Of a DNA stretch of 47,018 bases, positions 1 to 7,843 are shown piece by piece. A program made the position numbers and the translations under genes. Under the pieces are notes generated by a model. That model did no database searches. It was not told the DNA's origin and saw only the letters and a list, made by a program, of their open reading frames with translations. Source of the stretch: Pseudomonas sp. 102515 (GTDB lineage: Bacteria > Pseudomonadota > Gammaproteobacteria > Pseudomonadales > Pseudomonadaceae); the NCBI RefSeq assembly GCF_031085165.1, contig NZ_JAVHTY010000009.1, positions 1-47,018 of the forward strand, in the 5' to 3' direction. The first letter of the stretch is position 1; every line of letters starts with the position of its first letter.

Positions 1-304
1 CGTGCAAGGGGTCGTGGAATACCGCAGGGCGCTCGCGACCGAGGATATGCCGCGAAAGCCCCTTGCAGGCAAGGACTGGCGGCGGATAGGCCATTGGGGC
101 GTCCGCTTCCTACCGATGGCTGCTGAGCCCGCGAAGGGGTAGGCCGGAACGACCGGCAAGCGGAGCGCGCAGGCCAAGGGCCGGAGACGTGAGGATGGAA
201 GCCCGCAGGGCCGAGACCCGGCGCGCTCTTTGCCGGGGCTTGGTTCACGACAGCCGTCCCCCGAAGGGGGCACGCAAAGCCCTGGATCCTCAACGGGTGA
301 GGTG
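1..304. repeat. 476-bp long repeat, copy 2, right part
   Basis: Bases 1-304 match 40781-41084 without indels and with few mismatches. With 46736-46907 they rebuild a 476-bp repeat equal in length to the copy at 40609-41084, so this copy is split by the window ends. The sequence is rich in self-pairing: GCAAGGGG near 4 pairs with CCCCTTGC near 59, GCCGG-AACGA-CCGGC lies near 142, and CCCCC-GAA-GGGGG near 260. No convincing gene is seen. It may encode a structured RNA or be a recombination or regulatory repeat. Its identity as a repeat is certain; its role is not known. Confidence 0.9.
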
Positions 305-447
305 TAGAGCCTGAAACTAGAATGGCTGACCAGGACGCTGAAAAATGCTGGATTGATAGCATTTCGTCGGGAGTAGGGAGGCATCGGCGACTAGGGGGGG
401 GGCAAATATTTGCATTTTTGCCGGGGGGTGCTTACCATGTTCCTCGA
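305..447. other. Short spacer without a recognisable gene
   Basis: A small open frame crosses this stretch on the plus strand, but it has no ribosome site I trust and overlaps the gene remnant on the other strand. I see nothing else here. Confidence 0.4.
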
Positions 448-690
448 CTACGCAGACAGCAGAAAATTTGTCGGCGGAGCTGCGAAGGCCTGGCTAGCAC
501 AGGTCAAATGAAGGGAAATCGTAAGGCGTTTGGGTTGTTCCGCTTCAGTGCGGGAGACTTGCCTTCGAGGCCGTCCTTCCTCGTAGTCACCTAATTCTCT
601 CAGCTTGGCCTCAGTCGCGTGATAGGCGGTGACTGGGGCCAAGTTCGTTTTGCCCCCCCTATTACGTATCTCAACGACTGGTACGCCGAA
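448..690 (-). pseudogene. 3' remnant of a paralogue of the 692-1219 gene
   Basis: Read on the minus strand, 687 to about 590 encodes VVEIRNRGGKTNLAPVTAYH, which matches VVEIRSRGSETYLAPVTAFH of the intact neighbour. The DNA is also visibly similar between about 600-690 and 735-830. The frame then runs on to a stop at 448 with a tail not shared by the neighbour. No start codon or N-terminal part is present, because the fragment begins where the neighbour ends. This looks like a tandem duplication or replacement in which only the C-terminal part of one copy survived. Confidence 0.6.
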
Positions 691-691
691 G

Positions 692-1219
692 CTATCCCCC
701 GAGCTTTTGCGTCATTCCTCGAATCTTGGAATCATTCGCGTGAAAGGCGGTGACGGGAGCCAGGTACGTTTCGCTCCCTCTGCTGCGTATCTCTACGACC
801 GCTACGGCGCAGTAGCTGCCCTTGCCTACCTTCACCTTCCTCTTGTTGAACATAATCCCCTGTCTGTATTTGGGCTTGTTCGTGCCTACCTCGCTGTGGG
901 CGCAGTACGCATGAGTCAGTATGGCTAGTACCTCTGCCGGGGTGCAGCCGTCCTTGATCCCGCGCGTATCCAGCGGATGAGCGACAGCTTCCAAGTCGAT
1001 GAGGATCCCTCTGCAGTTTGGCTCAGGCCACTGGTTCTCACGGCAGATCCTCTTGATCCGGTCGAACTGCTTGGGTGTCAGTAAGTAGGTGAATACGGGA
1101 GGTTCCGTCACGTGGGCCAAGGCCACGCCTGCCTGCTGCATGTTGATGACTACACTCATCAGTTCGCTAAATGCCTCTACTAGGCTTTCGTCTCCTAGCT
1201 GCGATGGGGTTTTACTCAT
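692..1219 (-). CDS. Hypothetical protein, unknown function
   Basis: A 175-residue soluble protein with no signal peptide or membrane segment. I do not recognise the family with certainty. The C-terminal third is predicted beta-rich and ends with a VVEIRSRGSETYLAPVTAFH segment. That segment loosely recalls the last strands of small BECR-fold nucleases (barnase/EndoU/RelE-like), but no catalytic set can be assigned, so this is only a hint. The ATG at 1219 has GGAAG upstream. It lies 50 bp downstream of the winged-helix gene on the same strand and is probably cotranscribed with it. A broken paralogue follows directly downstream. Confidence 0.55.
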   Translation of the reverse strand: MSKTPSQLGDESLVEAFSELMSVVINMQQAGVALAHVTEPPVFTYLLTPKQFDRIKRICRENQWPEPNCRGILIDLEAVAHPLDTRGIKDGCTPAEVLAILTHAYCAHSEVGTNKPKYRQGIMFNKRKVKVGKGSYCAVAVVEIRSRGSETYLAPVTAFHANDSKIRGMTQKLGG

Positions 1220-1269
1220 TGTCGTGCTTCCCGCGCTTGGCGAGCGGATTAGTTACCGCCGTCGCCCCT

Positions 1270-1752
1270 TCACTTGACCAATTCCAACGGCTTCGCCTTT
1301 TTGGGCTTGGCCGTGCCATCACCTGCAGCCTTTTGCTTCTCGCGGGCATCCATAATCGCCTTGGCGAAGGGAGCGGCAGCTTTGATAAGGCCCTCGAATG
1401 AGTAGCTGTTAGCGAGATTGCCACCTTGCTTTGATTTACGAGCATGCCGTTGGATGTAGCCTCTCTCCTCAAGGCCTGCGATAGCGCGCTGAACCGTACG
1501 AGGGGTGCAGCCGATCTTCCCGGCCAGAGTTTCCTTGGTCGGAAAGGGATCGTTTCCAGCGGTCCACCAGAAGCTCGCCAGGTGCACAATGATCAACACA
1601 TCCAGTTGCTTGAGACCCAACTGTCGGGAGCAGTCGAAAATCACGTTGGGGATAGCTGTCCATCCTGCTGCTACCAGTTCCTTTCCCCACTTTTGCTCGA
1701 TGGACTTATTGTCCGGTGCCGCAGCCGGTTTTTTTGCCTTAGCTGTAGTCAT
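1270..1752 (-). CDS. Winged-helix DNA-binding protein (HTH_36-like)
   Basis: 160 residues. The start at 1752 is chosen over an upstream start at 2025 because GAGGT precedes the ATG and because 1915-2003 holds operator-like repeats. Residues about 30-110 form a helix-turn-helix unit: WTAIPNVIFDCSRQLGLK, then PFPTKETLAGKIGCTPRTVQ and RAIAGLEERGYI. This is the pattern of replication- or phage-type winged-helix proteins. The C-terminal tail is rich in Lys and Ala. It could be a plasmid copy or transcription regulator, or an accessory initiator, since four GGGAGWCAT motifs lie just upstream. The fold call is firm; the role is inferred. Confidence 0.6.
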   Translation of the reverse strand: MTTAKAKKPAAAPDNKSIEQKWGKELVAAGWTAIPNVIFDCSRQLGLKQLDVLIIVHLASFWWTAGNDPFPTKETLAGKIGCTPRTVQRAIAGLEERGYIQRHARKSKQGGNLANSYSFEGLIKAAAPFAKAIMDAREKQKAAGDGTAKPKKAKPLELVK

Positions 1753-1914
1753 CGCCTGACCTCTATATGTTCGGATGGCGCGAGTATGCTGGCTCGAAAA
1801 ATGGCTGACAACGGGAGGGGGGGAGACGCCTGTGTCAGCCCCTTTCATGAGTATGCTGTGTCTCAGTTGACTGGGTGTGATTGAGGATGAGTGTGTATGA
1901 AATGGGTATTCTTT

Positions 1915-2003
1915 GGGAGTCATCAGCGTCGCCGGGATGGAGAAATGCATGTCTCCCGGGATAGGGTCATTGATGACTCCCCCCAGCGACATTAATGTCT
2001 CCC
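1915..2003. promoter_or_regulatory. Cluster of four GGGAGWCAT motifs
   Basis: GGGAGTCAT at 1915-1923 on plus. The same motif on minus appears as ATGTCTCCC at 1949-1957 and 1995-2003, and as ATGACTCCC at 1973-1981. The cluster sits 160-250 bp upstream of the winged-helix gene. It could be an operator set or small iterons for that protein. Confidence 0.45.
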
Positions 2004-2009
2004 TACCAC

Positions 2010-2209
2010 CCGAAAAAAATTTCAAATTCCCTCAAAAAAGTAGCCTTTTCCTGCCGAACGGCTGGAAATGACCAGTTCCACCCTGGATACGACTTTCAAA
2101 TTCTCGACTAAAAACTCTACCGCGACGTCCTTACGGGTCTGACTTCCTACCCCTCCAAAGCCGCAGCAATTTGCGACGCTTGGCTAGCCGACTGGCCAAC
2201 CCTGGATTA
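2010..2209. other. Intergenic DNA between divergent genes
   Basis: AT-rich in its left part. Apart from the SOS box at its right end I see no gene or clear signal. Confidence 0.4.
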
Positions 2210-2225
2210 CTGTATATCTAAACAG
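2210..2225 (+). promoter_or_regulatory. LexA/SOS box of rulAB
   Basis: CTGTATATCTAAACAG has the CTG-N10-CAG form of gammaproteobacterial LexA boxes. It ends 17 bp before the rulA start, as expected for an SOS-induced umuDC-type operon. Confidence 0.85.
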
Positions 2226-2242
2226 TCATTCGGCGGTGCCGT

Positions 2243-2668
2243 ATGTACATCCTCAAATTCCGACCCCTCGCTCCATCGGCGCTGACTCTGAAAGTAATGC
2301 CAGGCTGCGCAGCTGGTGGATTTCCCAGCCCTGCAGCTGACTACTACGAACCCCCACTGTCACTCGATGAGTTGATGAACATCCGTGCCCCGCACGTATG
2401 GCTCGTCGAAGTCGAAGGCGACAGCATGCGCGACGTCGGCATCTTCCACGGCACCCGCCTGGTCGTGGATCGCTCCATCCCATGCTCTGGCCACATCGTG
2501 CTGGCCTACGTGGACAACCAGCCGCTGGTGAAGCGGCTGGCCAAGTCCCCTACGGGCTGGTTGCTCGAATCGGAGAATCCCGCCTATCGCACGATCAGGC
2601 CCGAGGAATACGGTGCGATAGAGGTGTTCGGCGTCGTCACCTGGGATCTGACCCAACATGCCCAGTGA
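2243..2668 (+). CDS. rulA: UmuD/RulA-type SOS mutagenesis peptidase
   Basis: 141 residues, S24 (LexA/UmuD) peptidase family. After RecA-stimulated self-cleavage the product joins the UmuC partner as an error-prone polymerase, giving UV tolerance. The likely cleavage region is Ala-Ala-Gly-Gly-Phe-Pro near residues 23-28. The serine sits in VEGDSM (about Ser61) and the lysine in LVKRL (about Lys97), matching the Ser-Lys dyad spacing of the family. An SOS box lies 17 bp upstream. The stop overlaps the rulB start (ATG at 2658), the usual coupling. The gene looks intact, but its partner rulB is split, so the pair is probably not functional as a polymerase. Confidence 0.9.
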   Translation: MYILKFRPLAPSALTLKVMPGCAAGGFPSPAADYYEPPLSLDELMNIRAPHVWLVEVEGDSMRDVGIFHGTRLVVDRSIPCSGHIVLAYVDNQPLVKRLAKSPTGWLLESENPAYRTIRPEEYGAIEVFGVVTWDLTQHAQ

Positions 2669-2822
2669 GTCACGGCCACAGGTCTTCGGCCTGGTGGACG
2701 TGAACTCCTTTTACTGCAGCTGCGAGCGCATATTCCGACCCGAGTTGAGGCAGCGGCCTGTCGTCGTCTTGTCCAATTCGGACGGCTGCATTGTGGCTCG
2801 TACGACCGATTATGTGGAATGA
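2658..2822 (+). pseudogene. rulB: rulB (UmuC-type polymerase), 5' fragment
   Basis: The first ~48 codons of a Y-family polymerase: the [17 protein letters not shown] metal-binding motif, then [14 protein letters not shown]. After the CGT codon at 2799-2801 the frame leaves the family and stops at 2820. The family sequence resumes at 7842 with AAC-AGA-GAG (NREAKALGLKMGDP). Joining CGT at 2799-2801 to AAC at 7842 restores one frame, [20 protein letters not shown]. The gene was therefore intact before the insertion. The first catalytic motif is separated from the rest of the enzyme. Confidence 0.9.
2810..2821 (+). repeat. Left terminal inverted repeat of the rulB insertion
   Basis: TTATGTGGAATG, matching 11 of 12 bases of the inverted copy at 7832-7843. 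The similarity does not continue further inward. Confidence 0.55.
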
Positions 2823-2879
2823 AAAATGGAGCCAAGATACTGGCCTGCTGTTTCAAGTTCAGTGATCTTTGCGCAAGCA

Positions 2880-3163
2880 CGCGCTTGACACAAAGCATGT
2901 CGAGACGTGGCAACTACCTCGACAACGTGGCTATGGAAAGCTTTTTTGCGGTGCTCAAGTCCGAGCTATCTCATTGCAACAGCTTCCGCAGTCCTGAGTA
3001 GCTTGCCGCTGCAATCCGTGAGTACGTCGTCTATTACAACCACGCACGAATCAAGCTGTCGCTACGAGGCAGGAGCCCGGTGGCCTATCGGCGCGAATAC
3101 GAAGCGCGCGGCATGCTCGGGCAACCCCTAGACGGGTTACTGATTGTAAGGTCACACGCATAG
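2880..3163 (+). pseudogene. IS3-family transposase (OrfB) C-terminal remnant
   Basis: Reads [20 protein letters not shown] followed by LKSEL, an in-frame TAG at 2999, then LAAAIREYVVYYNHARIKLS and RGRSPVAYRREY up to a stop at 3161-3163. This is the last part of the IS3-type DDE integrase: the Glu of the catalytic triad is in AMESFF, and the YYNHARIK and SPVAYR motifs follow. The N-terminal half and OrfA are missing, the amber stop interrupts the rest, and no terminal repeats are evident. It is a dead fragment inside the rulB insertion. Confidence 0.75.
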
Positions 3164-3614
3164 TCGAGTGCTGCGTTACCTGAAGCTGGGTTCTGCCCTT
3201 CGGTCCCCGACCGATCGCACTGGGCACTGTGTGACTACGGGGATATCATTTAGCCATCACTTTACCGCTGGCCGATTCGGTCACAGGACGCATGGCTTGA
3301 AAACGGGATATCCGAGCGCAGGACGCGCACTAGACGTGGGGCTCGATCCTTATCGGGTTGAATGCCGCAGGATCTCGCTCGCCGAATGGCTAGTCTGTAT
3401 TTACCACCCGCAAGCTGAGCTAAAACTGATGCAGCGAACCCTCACGAGGGATCAGCTTATCAATCCATTTGTGATGAATGCCGTGGTCGCGCGCCTACGC
3501 GTGGAGGTCGACGCGCTGAGTGTCTTCGTCGACGTGTCTGAGTCGCCAGCAAGCGAGTCATCACAGCAGTGGGCGTAGGCTTCTAACACAGAGGTCTGCA
3601 GGATCGACCGGGGC
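3164..3614. other. Stretch without a recognised gene
   Basis: One open frame (3168-3578, plus) covers most of it. It shows no motif, has no good ribosome site and overlaps the end of the next minus-strand gene only by position. I treat it as unassigned sequence. Confidence 0.4.
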
Positions 3615-3983
3615 TTATTGCAACGATTGACGGATCGCGTCTTCCATGGCCTCGATGGACCACGGCTTCTGCAGGTACACAACGCGCGCAGGTAGGCAGT
3701 CGCTGATTCCGTACCCATAGCCGGTCGTGACGATAGTGGGCAATTCTGGCCAGCGACTCAGTATCAGCTCTGCCAGATCCGCGCCCTTAAGCTGTCCAGG
3801 CACCAGGTGATCCGTAATCAACAAATCGGGCTTGTCCGTTTGAAGCAAACCTAGGAGCGCTTCATCTGCAGACGAATAGCTCACGGTGTTTGCGCCTCGC
3901 TCAACCAGCATCTCTTCAATAATGCCACCCAGGAGGACGTCATCTTCAACGATTACGACCTGAAAGCTCGACAGGTTCAGCAT
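3615..3983 (-). CDS. Single-domain response regulator
   Basis: 122 residues from the ATG at 3983; a longer start at 4160 adds 59 residues that do not fit the family. It is a receiver domain only: acidic pair in VEDD near residue 13, phospho-acceptor Asp58 in LLITDHLVPG, Thr in VTTGYG, and the conserved Lys in LQKPW. Such stand-alone receivers relay phosphate or act by protein contact, with no output domain. It lies near a hybrid kinase on the opposite strand, together with two more receivers, which suggests one phosphorelay group. Confidence 0.8.
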   Translation of the reverse strand: MLNLSSFQVVIVEDDVLLGGIIEEMLVERGANTVSYSSADEALLGLLQTDKPDLLITDHLVPGQLKGADLAELILSRWPELPTIVTTGYGYGISDCLPARVVYLQKPWSIEAMEDAIRQSLQ

Positions 3984-4096
3984 GGAGCACTGCTCGCAGA
4001 TAGAGGTGCGAGACTGTAACAGACAAGCTTCGGGGGGTGAGATAGAGGGGGATCTAGTTTGTTGGTGCAGGCCGGGGCTTCTTGTCGTAAGGACGC

Positions 4097-4480
4097 TTAT
4101 CCTTGCGGGGTCGCTGGCAGGTATAGCCTGACCGCCACTTCCATCTGCTGATAGGTCCAAGGCTTACCGATGAAAGAGGTGCCGACAGGCAACTGATGGA
4201 ACTGTTGGTCGCTAAAGCCCGAGGTAATCAGCACCGGCAGCGCCGGCCAACGCTGAGTAATGAGCGTCGCCAGCTGGTGCCCATTGAGCCTGCCTGGCAT
4301 CAGAATGTCCGTGATCACTAGGTCCAGCTCAGTCGCGTGCTGCTCGAGATAGTCGAGCGCCTTGTCGGCGCGATCCATGGCGACAACACTATTACCCAGC
4401 TCGACAACAAGCTCACAGAGAAGCTCGCGGACCAGGTGCTCATCTTCGATCACCAGGACGAGGGGTTGGGAAGCGTTCAT
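4097..4480 (-). CDS. Single-domain response regulator
   Basis: 127 residues: VIEDEHLVRELL at the N-terminus, phospho-acceptor Asp58 in LVITDILMPG, Ser in LITSGF and Lys in IGKPW. All receiver residues are present and there is no output domain. It is closely related to the receiver at 7259-7651; YLEQHAT and the LI-QRWPALPV stretch are shared. The two genes stand on either side of the kinase on opposite strands, which suggests duplication within the cluster. Only this copy keeps the phospho-acceptor Asp. Confidence 0.85.
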   Translation of the reverse strand: MNASQPLVLVIEDEHLVRELLCELVVELGNSVVAMDRADKALDYLEQHATELDLVITDILMPGRLNGHQLATLITQRWPALPVLITSGFSDQQFHQLPVGTSFIGKPWTYQQMEVAVRLYLPATPQG

Positions 4481-4590
4481 TAGGGCAGCTATTCATTACG
4501 CGGGTGTCTTTCATAGAGCGTGATATTGCTTTGATGTTGCTCAGCCACGACGAGTGGGTGGGGCGTTAGGCACCATGGTGGGGATTAGGA

Positions 4591-4839
4591 TCAGAGAAAT
4601 CCGAGCTTTCCTAACCTTCGGAATTGCTCTTGATACAACCGATCAACGACGAGCGTTACCCCTGTGAGGTCGTCAGCGCCGATCGCTTCGACATCGCTCA
4701 AAGCCTTGAGGTAGGCGCCCGCACGGAGGAAATGCGTGTCCAGTTCAGGAAGGCTTTTAGCGCGCTCGATATCGTTGATGTAGGCGGCTATCGACACGTT
4801 CACTCTGGGATTGGGGAATGAAGGTGTGTTGTGAGGCAT
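4591..4839 (-). CDS. Small hypothetical protein in the two-component cluster
   Basis: 82 residues from the ATG at 4839, which has AGGAG nine bases upstream; an earlier start at 4902 lacks this. The sequence is soluble and probably helical (NVSIAAYINDIERAKSLPEL, then LSDVEAIGADDLTGV). I do not recognise a family. It reads away from the hybrid kinase gene, which starts about 270 bp away, and upstream of the 4097-4480 receiver on the same strand. Confidence 0.5.
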   Translation of the reverse strand: MPHNTPSFPNPRVNVSIAAYINDIERAKSLPELDTHFLRAGAYLKALSDVEAIGADDLTGVTLVVDRLYQEQFRRLGKLGFL

Positions 4840-5107
4840 GACCGTTAACTCCTGATCTAAAGCGGGTATACTTTTTCGCTGATTACTTATTGCGATCATC
4901 AAAGTGGAGGAAGGTTTCCGCCGAGTTGGGCAGGCATAAATAGCACGCTATCAGCTCGCTGGTACTAAGCATAGCCTGCGGGCTTACGCGTTGTGCTTGC
5001 CGCTACCGTCGCAATAGCTGCCAGCGGTCATCCCTGCCGGTTCATCTTGCGCAGCGATGCCCTGATGAGTTCCCCATCACCTCATTCTTTCTTGAGAGAC
5101 CATTGCT

Positions 5108-7207
5108 TTGGCCAACTCTACTCCTCCGGCGGATCCTACCGAGCTGCACCAGGCGTATGCCGCGTTGAACATTCGTCTGGCTCAGGTTGAGGCCCGTCAA
5201 CAGGTACTGCTCGACAGCATCGTGGACTACGCCATCATTTCGGCGGACCCCACGGGACGCATCTTGGACTGGAATAAGGGCGCGGAATCCATCCTGGGTT
5301 GGTCGCGCGAGGCCATGCTTGGCCAAACCATGCACATCTTCTTTACCGAGGAGGACCGTGCCAATGGCGTGCTCGAGCGCGAGATAGGAACGGCCATCAG
5401 TACCGGCAGCGCGGCCGATAACCGCTGGCATCTCAACGCTGCCGGTGAGCGCTTCTGGGCCAACGGCTCCATGATGCCGCTCTGGCAAGGCGGGCAGTTG
5501 CTAGGGGTCGTCAAGATCTTGCGTGACAACACCGAGCAGGTGGTAGCTGAAGAAGAGGAGCGTCTGCGGGTACAGCAGCTGGAGAAGCAATTCCAGCAGG
5601 TGGCGGAAAGCATCCCCCAGATGGTGTGGATCACCGATGCGGATGATCAGGAGTTGTACTTCAATCCTCGCTGGCAGACATTTGCAGGAATTCCCGACGA
5701 CCAGCTCGCAGGACACGGTTGGCACGCCCTTATCCATCCCGACCGTCGTGACGAGGTGGTCAGTAATCGTGCTCAGGCTTTTGCCCAAGCGGACGTCTGG
5801 GAGGATCAGTTTCAAATTCGTGGGCATGCAGGCGACTATCGCTCGTTCTTGTGTCGCGCTCTGCCTATACGCGATGCCGACGGCACGATCGTACGCTGGT
5901 TCTCGACCTGTACCGATGTGGAAGGGATGCAGCAGGCGGCTGATGCCCTGCGTCAGGATGTACGAAATATCCAGGGCGCAAAGGATGCACAAAGCGAGGT
6001 GCTCAGGGTTTCGCAGTTGGACCTGAAGCATGCGACCCGCGGCCAGGCGGCGGCGGAAGATCAGGTCAGGCAGCTGCAAAAGATGGAAGCGGTCGGCCAA
6101 CTCACTGGCGGTATCGCCCACGACTTCAACAATATGCTCACCGTCATCATGGGCAGCCTCAACATGCTGCAGGTCCGCATGCAGCGAGGGGATCCCAACG
6201 TGGAGCACTTCGTGGAGATGGCACTGGATGGCACGGTACGCGCCTCTCACCTGACGCACCGCCTGTTGGCTTTTGCACGGCAGCAGGCACTGTCTCCGGT
6301 CGCCGTGGATCTCAACCAGCTCATCACAAGCCTATCTGATCTGCTGCACCGTACCCTGGGTAATGCCTATCGGGTCGAGACCGTACGGCATGCGGGGCTG
6401 TGGATCGCTCACGCGGACGTGAGTAGCCTGGAACAAGCCATTCTCAATCTATGTGTCAATGCGCGGGACGCCATGCCAGACGGCGGGCGAATTACCGTTG
6501 AGACCGGAAACGTCTACGTTGACGATGCCTATGCCCGACGCGAGCAGATCAACACAGGCGAATACGTGATGATCGCCGTCAGCGATGCCGGCACCGGCAT
6601 CGATACCGCGACCCTCGAGCGTGTGTTTGAACCGTACTTTACGACCAAGGAGGTCGGTCGTGGTACGGGACTTGGCCTGTCTCAGGTGTATGGCTTCGCC
6701 AAGCAGTCTCAAGGACACGTCAAACTGTATTCCGAGCTGGGGCACGGTACGACCGTAAAAATCTACCTGCCGCGGGTCGTAGGCGCTTCAGCGGCTATCG
6801 AGCGATTCACGCTGCCGGAAGGTGTTGTGCCGCAGGCGCTGCCGGGTGAAAGCGTGCTGGTCGTTGAAGATGATCCGCGCGTGCGACTGATCAGTGTCGA
6901 AGCGCTGCGCGAATTGGGCTATGACGTACACGAGGTCGAAAGTGGTGCTGCTGCGCTGGAAATATTGCCCACACTGCCAGAGCTATCGCTGATCTTCACT
7001 GATGTGGTCATGCCGGAGATGACTGGCCGGCAGCTAGTGGATCAAGTGTCGATCGACTTGCCCGCGCTACCGGTGTTGTACACCACGGGCTATACCCGGA
7101 ACGCCATTGTGCATAACGGCACGTTGGACCACGGCGTAAACCTTCTACCAAAGCCCTTCACCTTGCGCGAGTTGGCCCTGAAGGTTCGTCAGGTCTTGGA
7201 CGCTTAG
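5108..7207 (+). CDS. Hybrid sensor histidine kinase (PAS-PAS-HisKA-HATPase-REC)
   Basis: 699 residues from a TTG start. Two PAS domains: about 20-145 (LLDSIVDYAIISADPTGRIL) and about 160-285 (SIPQMVWITDADDQELYFNP). Then a HisKA domain with the phosphorylated His338 in GGIAHDFNN, an ATPase domain with the N box LNLCVNARDAMPDGG, the G1 box DAGTGI, FEPYFTTK and the G2 box GTGLGLSQVYGF. A C-terminal receiver (about 575-695) carries an acceptor Asp in FTDVVMPEM and Lys in LPKPFT. There is no membrane segment, so it probably senses a cytoplasmic signal, perhaps light, redox or a ligand through PAS; the signal is not known. It is part of the insertion in rulB, between three stand-alone receivers that may take its phosphate. 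Confidence 0.9.
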   Translation: MANSTPPADPTELHQAYAALNIRLAQVEARQQVLLDSIVDYAIISADPTGRILDWNKGAESILGWSREAMLGQTMHIFFTEEDRANGVLEREIGTAISTGSAADNRWHLNAAGERFWANGSMMPLWQGGQLLGVVKILRDNTEQVVAEEEERLRVQQLEKQFQQVAESIPQMVWITDADDQELYFNPRWQTFAGIPDDQLAGHGWHALIHPDRRDEVVSNRAQAFAQADVWEDQFQIRGHAGDYRSFLCRALPIRDADGTIVRWFSTCTDVEGMQQAADALRQDVRNIQGAKDAQSEVLRVSQLDLKHATRGQAAAEDQVRQLQKMEAVGQLTGGIAHDFNNMLTVIMGSLNMLQVRMQRGDPNVEHFVEMALDGTVRASHLTHRLLAFARQQALSPVAVDLNQLITSLSDLLHRTLGNAYRVETVRHAGLWIAHADVSSLEQAILNLCVNARDAMPDGGRITVETGNVYVDDAYARREQINTGEYVMIAVSDAGTGIDTATLERVFEPYFTTKEVGRGTGLGLSQVYGFAKQSQGHVKLYSELGHGTTVKIYLPRVVGASAAIERFTLPEGVVPQALPGESVLVVEDDPRVRLISVEALRELGYDVHEVESGAAALEILPTLPELSLIFTDVVMPEMTGRQLVDQVSIDLPALPVLYTTGYTRNAIVHNGTLDHGVNLLPKPFTLRELALKVRQVLDA

Positions 7208-7258
7208 CGTTTCGTCTGTTTGATGCAACAAGCGTAACTGGGCTTAGTCCATACCGAC

Positions 7259-7651
7259 ATGAATACCTACCGTCCCGACTTAGCCACGCTCAACCATCGC
7301 GTTCTCATCATTGAAGATGAATACGTTCTACGCGAGCTGATGTGCGAGCTCGTCGAGGATTTCGGCGCAGAGCCCATTGGCTTGCCTACCGCAGACGAGG
7401 GGCTGCGCTACTTAGAGCAGCATGCCACCCAAATCGGTTTGGTAATTACCAATGTGCGCATGCCTGGGCTGCTCGACGGGCATCAGTTGACTCGACTCAT
7501 CGCGCAACGCTGGCCCGCGCTTCCCGTCGTAGTGACGTCTGGTTATGACGGCGAGCAGACGCGCAGCCTGCCTCAGAACGCCTGCTTTCTTGCGAAGCCT
7601 TGGGGAGCTGGGCAATTTACGGCGTTAATCCAGCCTCACTTGCAGCGCTAA
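7259..7651 (+). CDS. Response-regulator-like protein lacking the phospho-acceptor Asp
   Basis: 130 residues, receiver fold: LIIEDEYVLRELMCELV, LVITNVRMPG, VVTSGYDG, LAKPWG. The site of the phosphorylated Asp is Asn (about Asn65) in ITNVRMPG, while the paralogue at 4097-4480 has ITDILMPG. The acidic pair, Ser and Lys are kept. It starts 51 bp after the hybrid kinase stop and is probably cotranscribed with it. A receiver without Asp may be locked in one state, may work by binding the kinase, or may be decaying; an intact frame argues for use. Confidence 0.85.
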   Translation: MNTYRPDLATLNHRVLIIEDEYVLRELMCELVEDFGAEPIGLPTADEGLRYLEQHATQIGLVITNVRMPGLLDGHQLTRLIAQRWPALPVVVTSGYDGEQTRSLPQNACFLAKPWGAGQFTALIQPHLQR

Positions 7652-7831
7652 AAACTCCTCAAGCGACCCCGCCTATTTGTCACTTTCTACCACACCCCCT
7701 TTGTCCAACTTTTTAGGGTCACTTAATCAACCGGTGTTCTTTTTCCCAGGCTCGGAGCCGTTATTTCGAAGACATGAGCGCTTCCCCGAGATGGCCTACG
7801 CTACTCCGGCAAAGCACGGCCGTCAGTAGGG
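7652..7831. other. Right end of the rulB insertion, non-coding
   Basis: No gene seen. It holds the inner side of the right element end. Confidence 0.4.
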
Positions 7832-7843
7832 CATTCCACGTAA
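7832..7843 (-). repeat. Right terminal inverted repeat of the rulB insertion
   Basis: CATTCCACGTAA, the inverse of TTACGTGGAATG. Its last bases are shared with the resumed rulB sequence. Confidence 0.55.

Larger units (their letters stand above)
2802..7841. mobile_element. ~5.04-kb insertion inside rulB carrying a two-component cluster
   Basis: The segment lies exactly between the two halves of rulB, and CGTA is present at both junctions (2799-2802 and 7839-7842). Short inverted repeats lie at or near the ends: TTATGTGGAATG at 2810-2821 and, inverted, TTACGTGGAATG at 7832-7843. Inside are an IS3 transposase remnant, three response regulators, one small unknown gene and a hybrid histidine kinase. 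I find no complete recombinase, so the element is either moved in trans or has lost it. rulB is known as an insertion hotspot for integron-like elements in Pseudomonas; whether this belongs to that class cannot be decided here. Confidence 0.75.

Noticed and set aside
322-594. 90-codon open frame on plus
   Set aside because: Opposite the remnant whose protein similarity to the neighbour supports the minus strand.
2243-2668. LexA repressor
   Set aside because: There is no N-terminal helix-turn-helix; the length and the overlapping UmuC-type gene fit UmuD/RulA.
3168-3578. 136-codon open frame in the rulB insertion
   Set aside because: No recognisable motif, no ribosome site, and located in a remnant-rich region.
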